Assembly (NCBI GenBank): GCA_944387385.1
Contig: CALXES010000014.1
Coordinates: forward strand, 1-36,397
Length of the DNA stretch: 36,397 nt
DNA from: an uncultured Clostridia bacterium
GTDB taxonomy: Bacteria > Bacillota > Clostridia > TANB77 > CAG-465
Direction: 5' to 3'
Shown: positions 1 to 8,782 of the stretch, piece after piece
Layout of the letters: each line of letters opens with the position of its first letter
Numbering within the stretch: the stretch's first letter is position 1
Notes under the pieces: generated by a model
The model's input: the letters and a program-made list of their open reading frames with translations, nothing else
The model's database searches: none
What the model was told of the DNA's origin: nothing
Translations under genes and position numbers: made by a program

Positions 1-3000
1 TGACATTTTAGATATAAATGTTTCTCCTGATTTTATAACTGACTCTGTAAGATCTCTTTTTCTTTCTTGAAGCTTTTGTATTTTCTCTTCAATACTATCT
101 TCACATATTAGTTTAAATACCTGAACATTATTTCTTTGTCCTATTCTATAAGCTCTATCCGTTGCTTGATTTTGAGCTGACAAATTCCACCATGGATCAA
201 AGTGAATTACAACATCTGCACCAGTTAAATTAAGTCCTGTTCCACCTGCTTTAAGTGATATTAAGAAAACTTTTATGTTATCATCTTTATTAAATTCATC
301 TACCATTTCAATTCTAGTATCAACTTTAGTTTGGCCTGTAAGTATTGAATACTCTATTCCTCTTTTTTCTAATTCTTTAACCAATATATCAAACATTGAT
401 GTAAAACCAGAAAATAATAAAATCTTATGTTTAGCAGCTATAGCACCTTCTATTAGTTCTAAACATTGATTTAATTTTGAGCTCTCACCATCGTAGTTTT
501 CTAAAAATAATTTTGGATGACAACATATTTGTCTAAGTCTAGTAATTAAGGATAAAATCTTAAATTTACTCTTTTCAAATCCATTAGACTCAATTTCTTG
601 TCTCATTTTAACTTTAGCTAGTGCCAAATATGAATTATATAGTTTTTGTTGCTCTTCGTCCATTTTACTATACATTATTTGCTCAGTTTTATCTGGCAGT
701 TCCTTTAAAACTTCTTTTTTAATACGTCTTAAAACAAATGGTGCTACTAATTTTTGAAGTCTCTCCATTGTTGCAAAATCATTTTCCTTTATTATAATTG
801 TTTCAAATTCATCTTTAAATTTTTTATATGAATACAAATATCCAGGCATAATAAAATCAAAAATAGACCAAAGTTCAGCAAGAGAATTCTCTATAGGCGT
901 ACCAGTTAGAGCAAACCTTACTTCACTTTTTAATTCTTTTAATGCTTTTGCGTTTTTAGTATTATTATTCTTTATATATTGAGCTTCATCTGCTATAACA
1001 TATTTAAATTTAAAATCTTTATACTGTTCAATATCTCTTTTTAATAGATCATATGAAGTTATAATAACATCATAGTCTGATATGTTTTTGATCAAGTTCT
1101 CTCTTTGCTCTGCATTTCCAGAAATTATTAGTGTTTTTATACTATTTGAAAACCTAGTTATTTCTTTTTCCCAGTTTATATATAACGAGCTTGGACAAAC
1201 TACTATTGAAGTTTTTCCTGTTCTTTTCTTCTCATCTAATAAAAGAGCAATAATTTGAATTGTTTTACCAAGTCCCATATCATCTGCAAGAATACCACCA
1301 AATCCATATTTATCTAGTGTCTTTAACCAGTTAAATCCTGTTTTTTGGTAACTTCTAAGTATTCCTTTAAGCTCTTCTGGCTCTTCAAATTTAGTATCAT
1401 CGATATCTTTTATATTCCTTACTATTTCTCTAAAATCATTGTCTAGCTTTATTGCTATATCTGATGAATTATTTTTAGCTAAATTATCTATATATAAAGC
1501 TCTATATTTAGGAATTTCTACTGTTCCGTTTACAATATCTTTTTCAGTTATATTTAAAGTCTTAGCTAAATTTACAAGAGTTCCTATCCCCTCTGAATCA
1601 ATATTAATAAAACTACCATTTTTTAGTCTATAATATTTTTTCTTTAACTTATACCTTTTAAAGATATCTTTTAGTTCATTTTCATCAAGCCCTAGTTCAT
1701 TAAAATCTATCTCTAAGAAATTGTTTTCAATTCTTACACCCATATTAAATGTTTTCTCGGTAATTATCTGCTTATTTTTTAATTTATCTGTAACTAATAC
1801 TTCAAATTTTTCCATAAACTTATCTATACCCTCTGTTAAAAATGTATAGATATCATCTTCGTTTGAAAGATATATAATATGTTTCTTAAAATTAATCACA
1901 AAATTATACATCTTAAATAATTCTTTTGCTCTAGCTTCTTCAATAATATTTCTATTACATGTGATTTTTAAGTCCTTATCAAAAGGATTAAACTCATCAT
2001 TCCCATAACAAAATTTAACTTCCGCTACAATATTTCCTTTATTATCTATATCTAAATATATCTTTGTTCCTAGCTTTTCAGCTTTATATTTTTCTAGTAT
2101 TCCATCTTCAATAATTAAATTAGTACTATTTTTTAGTGCTGGTATTACATACTCACAAAAACTTGTAGCACTATTTTTTGAAATTGTTATTCTTCCTTCA
2201 GGATCTTTAGATAATTTTTCTACTAACGGTAAAACTTTTACTGTAAATTCATTACTACATCTATGAAGTTTATCTTTATATAATACATAAGAATATTCTT
2301 GTCCTTCAAAAATATAATATTTATCACTATTTGATGTAACAGCAAGCCCACTATCTTGCATATCAAATAACTCTATGTCAAAAGAAGGATCACTTTCTTC
2401 AAGTGTTATCATTCCATATGCCTTTTCATAATCATAGTCTTCAATTATTATTTTCTTTCCTTTTAATATATCAAAAATCTCATCTAATAAAGAATATTTT
2501 AATTTAAAATTAGTCTTATATCTTTTATTTACTGTAAAATGATATGTGCCAAGTTTTGAAAACTCATTATATTCAAGAGCTTTTGAGACGATAAGTTTTG
2601 CAAGTGGCTGTGCCTCCTTAGTAAATGATTCTATAGAATGTTTAAACTCAAGCTCTTTTCCGTATTTGTTTACAATTCCTTTTTGCATATCTTCGCTAAA
2701 TTTGTATAAATCTCTTAAAATATACATTCTATTTTTTCCAATTTTAAAAGATATTTCAAGCTCTTTTTGAATATCATTAACAAGATATAGTATTGCCTCA
2801 ATATTTACACTTTCCTTATCTAGATTTCTATTTAATTCTAAATTCTCATAATAAATCATTAATCCATTATTTTCTCTTTGCTCATTTATTTTATCTTTAT
2901 ATGATTTATTTTCAATTAAATCATCATCAATATCCGTAGATTCACTATTTTTAACATAGTTAACATATGAAGCTTCATTGATATACATATCAAATACCAT

Positions 3001-3267
3001 AGCCACAACATGTTTACAAGGTGTGTTTTTCTTTGTCGATGAAGGACATTCACATTTATATGATAATACTCCATTTGTTTTCTTTATCTCAACTTCATAT
3101 ATATAAGTTCCTTCAACATATGCTTTAGCAACATAGTTATTTTCTGAAACATAATTAAAATCTGCAACTTTTACTCTATTTTGTTCAAAATATTTTTTTC
3201 CTCTATTAGTAACGTCTGTACCTGCCTCAAATAATATACTATTTATTTCCTCTGCATTTATTAACAT
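1..3267 (-). CDS. SNF2-family DEAD-like helicase with SWIM zinc finger (3' end outside window)
   Basis: Partial gene: 1089 codons are present and the stop lies beyond base 1. The ATG at 3267 follows AGGAG. Near the N terminus a SWIM zinc-finger pattern is visible (C72-x-C74 ... C84-x-H86). The SNF2 ATPase core carries Walker A as LADDMGLGKT (residues 660-669) and a DEAQ box (760-763). The helicase C-terminal half ends with AQNQATDRAYRIGQ, the hallmark motif VI of SNF2 enzymes. The last visible residues (ETFISKMS) resemble the usual C-terminal end, so probably only a short tail is missing. Known members are ATP-driven DNA translocases, often called HepA/RapA-like in Firmicutes; the substrate here is unknown. 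It has its own promoter and is separated from the GH18 gene by a terminator. Confidence 0.95.
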   Translation of the reverse strand, partial: MLINAEEINSILFEAGTDVTNRGKKYFEQNRVKVADFNYVSENNYVAKAYVEGTYIYEVEIKKTNGVLSYKCECPSSTKKNTPCKHVVAMVFDMYINEASYVNYVKNSESTDIDDDLIENKSYKDKINEQRENNGLMIYYENLELNRNLDKESVNIEAILYLVNDIQKELEISFKIGKNRMYILRDLYKFSEDMQKGIVNKYGKELEFKHSIESFTKEAQPLAKLIVSKALEYNEFSKLGTYHFTVNKRYKTNFKLKYSLLDEIFDILKGKKIIIEDYDYEKAYGMITLEESDPSFDIELFDMQDSGLAVTSNSDKYYIFEGQEYSYVLYKDKLHRCSNEFTVKVLPLVEKLSKDPEGRITISKNSATSFCEYVIPALKNSTNLIIEDGILEKYKAEKLGTKIYLDIDNKGNIVAEVKFCYGNDEFNPFDKDLKITCNRNIIEEARAKELFKMYNFVINFKKHIIYLSNEDDIYTFLTEGIDKFMEKFEVLVTDKLKNKQIITEKTFNMGVRIENNFLEIDFNELGLDENELKDIFKRYKLKKKYYRLKNGSFINIDSEGIGTLVNLAKTLNITEKDIVNGTVEIPKYRALYIDNLAKNNSSDIAIKLDNDFREIVRNIKDIDDTKFEEPEELKGILRSYQKTGFNWLKTLDKYGFGGILADDMGLGKTIQIIALLLDEKKRTGKTSIVVCPSSLYINWEKEITRFSNSIKTLIISGNAEQRENLIKNISDYDVIITSYDLLKRDIEQYKDFKFKYVIADEAQYIKNNNTKNAKALKELKSEVRFALTGTPIENSLAELWSIFDFIMPGYLYSYKKFKDEFETIIIKENDFATMERLQKLVAPFVLRRIKKEVLKELPDKTEQIMYSKMDEEQQKLYNSYLALAKVKMRQEIESNGFEKSKFKILSLITRLRQICCHPKLFLENYDGESSKLNQCLELIEGAIAAKHKILLFSGFTSMFDILVKELEKRGIEYSILTGQTKVDTRIEMVDEFNKDDNIKVFLISLKAGGTGLNLTGADVVIHFDPWWNLSAQNQATDRAYRIGQRNNVQVFKLICEDSIEEKIQKLQERKRDLTESVIKSGETFISKMS

Positions 3268-3304
3268 TATTCACACTCCTATACTCGATTACATCATAAA
3301 ATAT

Positions 3305-3333
3305 ATTATACTATATTTTTCTTGATTTGTGAA
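3305..3333 (-). promoter_or_regulatory. Sigma-A-type promoter for the SNF2 gene
   Basis: TTCACA (3328-3333), 17-base spacer, TATAAT (3305-3310) on the minus strand, about 40 bases before the ATG. Confidence 0.75.
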
Positions 3334-3384
3334 TGTTTTATGTTAAATTTTATGTAAAAAAAATTATATATAATAAGAAATTTG

Positions 3385-3440
3385 ACAAAAAAATACACCT
3401 TCAAATGTTAAACTTTATAGTCTAACATATGAAGATGTAA
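3385..3440 (-). terminator. Intrinsic terminator after the GH18 gene
   Basis: Imperfect inverted repeat starting directly after the GH18 stop codon (minus-strand arms ACATCTTCATATGTTA and TAACATTTGAAGGTGT), followed by seven T residues. Confidence 0.85.
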
Positions 3441-3443
3441 TAA

Positions 3444-5072
3444 CTACTTTAATTTATTTTTTAATACTTCCCATATATCTGGAGTTTCAAATCCCTTTTG
3501 CCATGCTGTAATTCCAGCCAAATTATATTCCAATACAATATCTGCTCTACTTGCTATAGAATCAGCATCTTCTATCCAAAGCTTATGTCTAATATCATCT
3601 AATACAACCTCTATATAATTTTGTCCTGAAATATTATCCATTGTTGGAGTTAAATTATATTCTTCTAAAAATTCCTCTGTATCATTCATAGTATATACAT
3701 TTGTTGTAAAACTTCCATCTTCTTCAACATTCCACATTCTCGTATAAAAAGGTACTCCAAGTACTATTTTAGACGGTGAAATTTCTGAATCATTTATTAA
3801 AGAGCTGATATTGTTTTCTACCCAACTAATCTCAGATATTGATCCTGGTTCCTCTGACCAATCTCCTCTTTGATCATATCCCATTAGCATTACATAGTCA
3901 CAAGCTTTTCCAACACCTTTTCTATCAATATAATTAGTAAAATAAATATCTACAGATAATTTTGCTCCAGCCTCTCTTACCATAGGATATAGCTCTCTTA
4001 AAAATTGAGTATACATATATTTATCTTCTGCAAGCATCCCTTCAAAATCTATATTTATCCCATCTAGCTTATTAGTTTTTATTAAATCAATAATATTTCT
4101 AATAAGATTTTCTCTTTTTTGTTCGTCATTCATTATTTCTGATGTTACTTGTTTTTTGTCTAAATCTGGGTTATCTATTCCATTAGTAATTATTGGCCAT
4201 AACTCATATCCATATTCTTTTGCCTTCTTATAATAATCTTCACTATAGTTTGTTTCAACATTACCTAGATTATCAGATATAGCATACCATGTTGGCATTA
4301 CAACATTAACACCATCAATTTTATCTCCTAATGTATTTAAACTACTTCCATACTGCCAAAACATAATTAGTTTTTCATTATTAGTTACCTCTTCATTTTC
4401 ATTAGAATCATTCTCTTTATCTAGTGTAACTGCACCTTTTTCTATATATCCTATTTTCCCAGAATCACTCTTTACTTTATACCATCTATTGTGTTCTAAG
4501 CTCTCTGCATAAACAGTTACTGTATTATCTGTATTTAAAGTTTCTAAAACTTCTGAATTTGTATTTATCTGACTATATAACTTAACTTGATTATAATTCA
4601 AATTAATATCGCTTGTATTAAGCTTATCTATTGAAATAGAATTAGTTTCTTCATTAAACTCACATTTTATACCATATATATCTTTAACTAAATTCATATC
4701 TATATATACAATATCATCTACTATTTTAGTGCATGATTTTGCATCATATTCTTTTAAGTTTTTAGTAGCAACATTTTTGCCTATAGTAAATTTATATAAT
4801 CCATCTTTGGTTGTAACTATTACTTTTTGAGTTTCTTCATCATAAAATATTTCTTCATCTATAAACTGTAATATTGTATTAAAAGATAGATATATTTTCC
4901 CATTTTCAACAAACGGCTTATATTCTTGCGATATTGTATCTCCATAAATAATTAAATTTGCATTTTCTCTATTTATTTCTTTATTATTAAAATCTTTAGC
5001 AGTAATAAATAAAAATAAAACAACTGCCAAAAAAATAATAGTTTGTAATATAACTAAAAATTTATCTTTCAT
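3444..5072 (-). CDS. Membrane-anchored GH18 glycoside hydrolase with SH3 domain (542 aa)
   Basis: One N-terminal membrane segment (residues about 5-24) anchors an extracytoplasmic protein. Residues about 40-150 look like a copper-amine-oxidase N-terminal-like domain, a common wall-associated module in clostridia. Residues about 160-215 form a bacterial SH3 domain (LYSQINTNSEVLETL...GYIEKGAV). From about 233 onward is a GH18 barrel with the catalytic signature DGINIDFE (337-344), Glu344 being the expected acid. Relatives include YaaH/SleL-like N-acetylglucosaminidases that act on peptidoglycan or spore cortex, but the LysM repeats of YaaH are absent. It is monocistronic, with its own promoter and terminator. 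A wall or spore role is inference; GH18 members can also cleave chitin-like substrates. Confidence 0.9.
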   Translation of the reverse strand: MKDKFLVILQTIIFLAVVLFLFITAKDFNNKEINRENANLIIYGDTISQEYKPFVENGKIYLSFNTILQFIDEEIFYDEETQKVIVTTKDGLYKFTIGKNVATKNLKEYDAKSCTKIVDDIVYIDMNLVKDIYGIKCEFNEETNSISIDKLNTSDINLNYNQVKLYSQINTNSEVLETLNTDNTVTVYAESLEHNRWYKVKSDSGKIGYIEKGAVTLDKENDSNENEEVTNNEKLIMFWQYGSSLNTLGDKIDGVNVVMPTWYAISDNLGNVETNYSEDYYKKAKEYGYELWPIITNGIDNPDLDKKQVTSEIMNDEQKRENLIRNIIDLIKTNKLDGINIDFEGMLAEDKYMYTQFLRELYPMVREAGAKLSVDIYFTNYIDRKGVGKACDYVMLMGYDQRGDWSEEPGSISEISWVENNISSLINDSEISPSKIVLGVPFYTRMWNVEEDGSFTTNVYTMNDTEEFLEEYNLTPTMDNISGQNYIEVVLDDIRHKLWIEDADSIASRADIVLEYNLAGITAWQKGFETPDIWEVLKNKLK

Positions 5073-5097
5073 ATAATATACCTCATCTGCTAAAGCT

Positions 5098-5126
5098 ATT
5101 ATACTATAAAAACAATTCTTTGTGAA
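5098..5126 (-). promoter_or_regulatory. Promoter for the GH18 gene
   Basis: TTCACA (5121-5126), 17-base spacer, TATAAT (5098-5103). The ribosome site GAGG lies at 5081-5084. Hexamers and spacing are the same as at the SNF2 promoter. Confidence 0.8.
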
Positions 5127-5163
5127 GAATTAATAATTAATTTGTATTTTTTATACTAAATAA

Positions 5164-5189
5164 GGAGGTATATAGTAAAACATACCTCC
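5164..5189 (-). terminator. Probable terminator after ddl
   Basis: Eight-base perfect stem GGAGGTAT/ATACCTCC with a 10-base loop, followed on the minus strand by the weak T tract TTATTT. It lies 18 bases past the ddl stop. Confidence 0.6.
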
Positions 5190-5206
5190 CAATTTATATC
5201 TTTATA

Positions 5207-6406
5207 TTATTTTTTTCCATTCATATTTAAAATATTCACATCTGTTGAATATACTATTTTATCTCTTCTTTCTTTTCTTTTTATTGCATATCTTATTGCT
5301 TTATCTAAAAGCTCAGAAAAACTAATTCCTTTTGGCTCCCAAAGATAAAAAGCAAGTGAACCAGGAATAGTATTAATCTCATTTACATATACATTATTAC
5401 TATCTTTATCTATAATAAAGTCTATTCTTGATATTCCTTCACAATTTAGCTCTTTAAAAGTTCTTTTAGCAAGAGAATAAATCTCTTCTTCCTGTTCTTT
5501 TGAAAGTTCTGCTGGTATTTTTCTAGATAAAGATGCCATACCTGAGCCCTTGGCTCCAGAAAATTTTGCTCCTTTTATTCCATTTTTAACGCCAGATTTT
5601 GAACCATCTCCCATATATTTATCTTTATAACTAAGTATTTCATCATTTTTTATTGGTTCTTCAAGTACAGACACTTCTTGCTCTTTAAAGTTACCTAAAA
5701 CAGAACAATTTATTTCTCTTAAATTAGTAACACATCTTTCTACTAATACATTTTCACAAAAAGTAAATACATTTTGCATTTTTTCTTTAAATTCACTTTC
5801 ATCTTTTATTATCTCTATTCCAACACTTGAGCCTAAATTAGAAGGTTTTACTATTACTGGAAGGTTTAATTTTTTAGTTATCTTCTCAAAAGCTTTATTC
5901 TCATCTTCTTCAAATTCATTTATATTTAAAGTCTCATATTCAATAACTGGTAAGTTAGATGACTCTAATACTTTTTTAAATATAATTTTGTTCATACCAA
6001 CAGCAGATGAACAAACATCGCAACCAACATATGGAATATTGTACATTTCTAGAAACCCTTCTAATGTACCATCTTCAACATTAAGACCATGTACAACAGG
6101 AAAGGCTATATCTATTCTTGCCAAAGTTTTCTTAAAAAATCCTTTTACTAAGTTAAGAACTAATTTTGAATCTTCGTGCGTAAAGTATACCTCATTTGAT
6201 AACCTCTTAACTTCATTTAAATCCTTAAACTCTTCAACTCTATTTAATAATTCAGATGTATAAAATTTATTATCTTTAGAAATATATATAGGTATAGCTT
6301 CATACTTTTCTTTATCTAAATTTTCAATAACTTGAAGTGCAGATATAATTGACACTTCATGCTCTACTGTTTTTCCTCCAAAAAATACACCGACAACTGT
6401 TTTCAT
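5207..6406 (-). CDS. ddl: D-alanine--D-alanine ligase (399 aa)
   Basis: ATP-grasp ligase that joins two D-alanines for the peptidoglycan stem peptide in the cytoplasm. The N terminus VVGVFFGGKTVEHEVSIISA is the family signature. The ATP-grasp core shows PVIVKPSNLGSSVGI, the acidic metal site RIDFIID and the final VNEINTIPG. At residues about 268-295 a Gly/Ser/Lys-rich stretch (GSKSGVKNGIKGAKFSGAKG) lies in the omega-loop region, where most ligases are shorter; total length is 399 against roughly 300-370 usually. It is the last gene of the alr operon, 15 bases after murF, with ribosome site AAAGGAAG. D-Ala-D-Ala specificity is inferred from the alr/murF context. Confidence 0.95.
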   Translation of the reverse strand: MKTVVGVFFGGKTVEHEVSIISALQVIENLDKEKYEAIPIYISKDNKFYTSELLNRVEEFKDLNEVKRLSNEVYFTHEDSKLVLNLVKGFFKKTLARIDIAFPVVHGLNVEDGTLEGFLEMYNIPYVGCDVCSSAVGMNKIIFKKVLESSNLPVIEYETLNINEFEEDENKAFEKITKKLNLPVIVKPSNLGSSVGIEIIKDESEFKEKMQNVFTFCENVLVERCVTNLREINCSVLGNFKEQEVSVLEEPIKNDEILSYKDKYMGDGSKSGVKNGIKGAKFSGAKGSGMASLSRKIPAELSKEQEEEIYSLAKRTFKELNCEGISRIDFIIDKDSNNVYVNEINTIPGSLAFYLWEPKGISFSELLDKAIRYAIKRKERRDKIVYSTDVNILNMNGKK

Positions 6407-6421
6407 ATTTATACTTCCTTT

Positions 6422-7999
6422 CTATTTTATATAACTATCTGGTAAATCATTTTCAAAAAGTGCTATTAAATTCTTATGACTAATTTGGATTTCTTGTAAT
6501 TTTGAAAATGCAGCATATATATCATTTACAATAATATAATTTTTAAATCCTTTATTTTCTAATCCTTTTTTAATGTATTGTGTAGTTGCATCACCTACTA
6601 ATATTACACAGTCTAAAACTGATGCATATTCCCCAAATTTTTCATTAAGTTCATTAGTTTTTTCTCCAAGTTCTATCATTCCCGGAGTCACTAACACTTT
6701 ATATTTATCTTTAAACATACATAATGTTTCAATGGCTGCTTTTGAGCCTTCTGGATTTGAATTAAAAGCATCATCTAGTGCAAGTATTCCTCCCATAGTT
6801 TTTAACTCTAATCTATGTTCTACAGGCTTAATTTTTTTTATTCCTCTTTTAATTTCCTCAATAGTCATATCTAATTCTCTTGCAATTGCAATTGCACATA
6901 CAATATTATATATATTGTGTTTTCCTAATAGTTTTGTTTCTACAGTAATTTTTGTATCACCATCAATCACGTCAAAAATACTTCCTTTATCCGACATTTT
7001 TATATTTTCAACTCTATATCTAGAGTTATTATTTAAAGAAAAATCAATTATGTTCTTTTCTTTAGCGTATAATTCTATTCCTTTTTGAATATATTCATTA
7101 TCTACATTAAGCACCGCTATTGCATCATTTTTTGCATTAGTTATTATTTCAAATTTTCCCTTTACAATATTATCCATACTTTTAAAACTAGTTAAATGTT
7201 GAGGTCCAATTGATGTAATAACTGAAATATCTGGTTTTACAATATTACATATTTCCTTTATCTCTCCAAGTCGTGCTGCTCCCATTTCACATACAAACAC
7301 TTCTGTATAAGGTTTTATCTCTTCTCTTATAGTCTTTACAACACCGAGAGTTGTATTATAACTTTTTGGCGTCATAACCGTGATGTACTTTTCTTCAAGA
7401 AGTGATGTAACAATATTTTTTGTTGAAGTCTTACCATAACTACCTGTAATTCCAATAATTTTCATATTATTATTTGAAGCAATTATTTTTTTAGCCTCTT
7501 TAATATACCTTAAGTTAATTAGCTTTAATATAGGTTGAGCTAATATGTTTCCAAGTAACATAATACCTATAGATACATATTTGTATAATGATAAAACTAT
7601 AAATACAACTAAAGAAGACTCGTATACACTTATATGATATACTCCAAAAATACTAGCTATAATAATTAAAAATATAATAGCAAAAGTTATTTTTACTCTA
7701 CTTGTATATACAAATTTTTTCTTAGCTACAGGTCTATGATTTATGGTCATATATGCACACAGAACACTTAGAGCTGCATATAAAAGTAAAAAATATACAA
7801 TAAAATATGACAACACTGCTAATATAAGTAGAGCTATCTCATATACTTGAATTTTTGCAGATTTTGTAGTCTTTATTGCAGGAAAAAATTCATCTATTTC
7901 ATAAAATGATTGCTGAAAGATATGCATGAACTTATTAACATTAACCACAATTAAAGAAAGAGAAATAACATAACACAATATAACTACTACTGATGACAT
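6422..7999 (-). CDS. murF: Membrane-embedded MurF-type Mur ligase (525 aa)
   Basis: The C-terminal ~350 residues form a Mur ligase: P-loop GITGSYGKTSTKN (184-196), the central-domain block EMGAARLGEIKEI...SIGPQHL, the MurF-like DDAFNSNP and VTPGMIELG. This places it with UDP-MurNAc-tripeptide:D-Ala-D-Ala ligases. The N-terminal ~165 residues are not the usual UDP-binding domain. They hold about four hydrophobic segments (about 2-22, 53-84, 103-122, 129-158), predicting a membrane-tethered enzyme. It sits directly between alr/hydrolase and ddl, which supplies its D-Ala-D-Ala substrate. The ATG immediately follows the TAA of the upstream gene, so translation is probably coupled. Known soluble MurF is about 450 residues. 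Confidence 0.85.
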   Translation of the reverse strand: MSSVVVILCYVISLSLIVVNVNKFMHIFQQSFYEIDEFFPAIKTTKSAKIQVYEIALLILAVLSYFIVYFLLLYAALSVLCAYMTINHRPVAKKKFVYTSRVKITFAIIFLIIIASIFGVYHISVYESSLVVFIVLSLYKYVSIGIMLLGNILAQPILKLINLRYIKEAKKIIASNNNMKIIGITGSYGKTSTKNIVTSLLEEKYITVMTPKSYNTTLGVVKTIREEIKPYTEVFVCEMGAARLGEIKEICNIVKPDISVITSIGPQHLTSFKSMDNIVKGKFEIITNAKNDAIAVLNVDNEYIQKGIELYAKEKNIIDFSLNNNSRYRVENIKMSDKGSIFDVIDGDTKITVETKLLGKHNIYNIVCAIAIARELDMTIEEIKRGIKKIKPVEHRLELKTMGGILALDDAFNSNPEGSKAAIETLCMFKDKYKVLVTPGMIELGEKTNELNEKFGEYASVLDCVILVGDATTQYIKKGLENKGFKNYIIVNDIYAAFSKLQEIQISHKNLIALFENDLPDSYIK

Positions 8000-8773
8000 T
8001 TACTCACATCCTTCCAAAAATTTATTTACAACAGTCATAAAAAATCTTGTATTTTCTAAGTAACTAAAATGTCCTGCTCCTTGTATAGTAACAAGTCCAG
8101 CATCTGGTATTAACTCCTCCATAAGTTTTGCATCTTTAATTGGAGTTTCTGTATCTCTATCTCCCCATATTAGAAGAGTTGGTACTTTTATATTAGGCAA
8201 ATACCCTCTTAAATCTTCATTAACAACATTTTTAAATACTTCTTTCATAGTATCATCTGCATTTTTATAATCTTCAGAGCCTAACTTGTTTTTATATTTA
8301 TCAATTACCTTTTTAGCTTTCTCTTTTCCTAAAATTAAATTTGCAGCTCTTTTTATAACTTTATATATTCTTTCTTTTATTTTTCTTTTAAATGTCTTTT
8401 TAGGTTTTATTCCGGCACTATCAACCAAAATTATTTTTTTAGGAACAAATCCTAATTTTCCAACTAATTTTATTATTACTCTTCCGCCAAATGAATGACC
8501 AATTAATATAACATTTTTAAGCTCTTTTTTATTAATAAACTCTAGAACTATTTTTGAATAATCTTCAACATGATAGCTTTCATCTGGCTTTTGGCTTAAA
8601 CCAAATCCCGGAAAATCTATTGCATAAACTTTTAATTTATTTGATAACTCATTAATAATGGGATTAAAAGATGCAATATTTACTCCCCAACCATGAAGTA
8701 GAACTACACAAGTTTTACTATCTGGTCCCTTTTCAATATAATTAATTTTTAATTTATTTATCTCTATTTGCAC
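8000..8773 (-). CDS. Alpha/beta-hydrolase of unknown substrate
   Basis: An alpha/beta-hydrolase fold with the nucleophile elbow GHSFGG, a C-terminal acid in LLIWGDRDTETP and the catalytic His in GAGHFSY. The oxyanion region is LLHGWG. No signal peptide is seen, so it is probably cytoplasmic. Two GTG starts are possible. The one at 8782 directly abuts the alr stop and has no ribosome site; the one at 8773 is preceded by AGGTGAG at good spacing and is preferred here. It lies between alr and murF with no spare bases, so it is part of the D-Ala operon. A wall-related esterase or peptidase role is only inference. Confidence 0.85.
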   Translation of the reverse strand: MQIEINKLKINYIEKGPDSKTCVVLLHGWGVNIASFNPIINELSNKLKVYAIDFPGFGLSQKPDESYHVEDYSKIVLEFINKKELKNVILIGHSFGGRVIIKLVGKLGFVPKKIILVDSAGIKPKKTFKRKIKERIYKVIKRAANLILGKEKAKKVIDKYKNKLGSEDYKNADDTMKEVFKNVVNEDLRGYLPNIKVPTLLIWGDRDTETPIKDAKLMEELIPDAGLVTIQGAGHFSYLENTRFFMTVVNKFLEGCE

Positions 8774-8782
8774 AAAACTCAC

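Noticed and set aside
6573..7088. A 171-codon open frame on the plus strand within murF
   Set aside because: It lies wholly opposite well-supported murF coding sequence, its protein has no recognisable motif, and no ribosome site precedes it. It is a by-product of AT-rich codon use.
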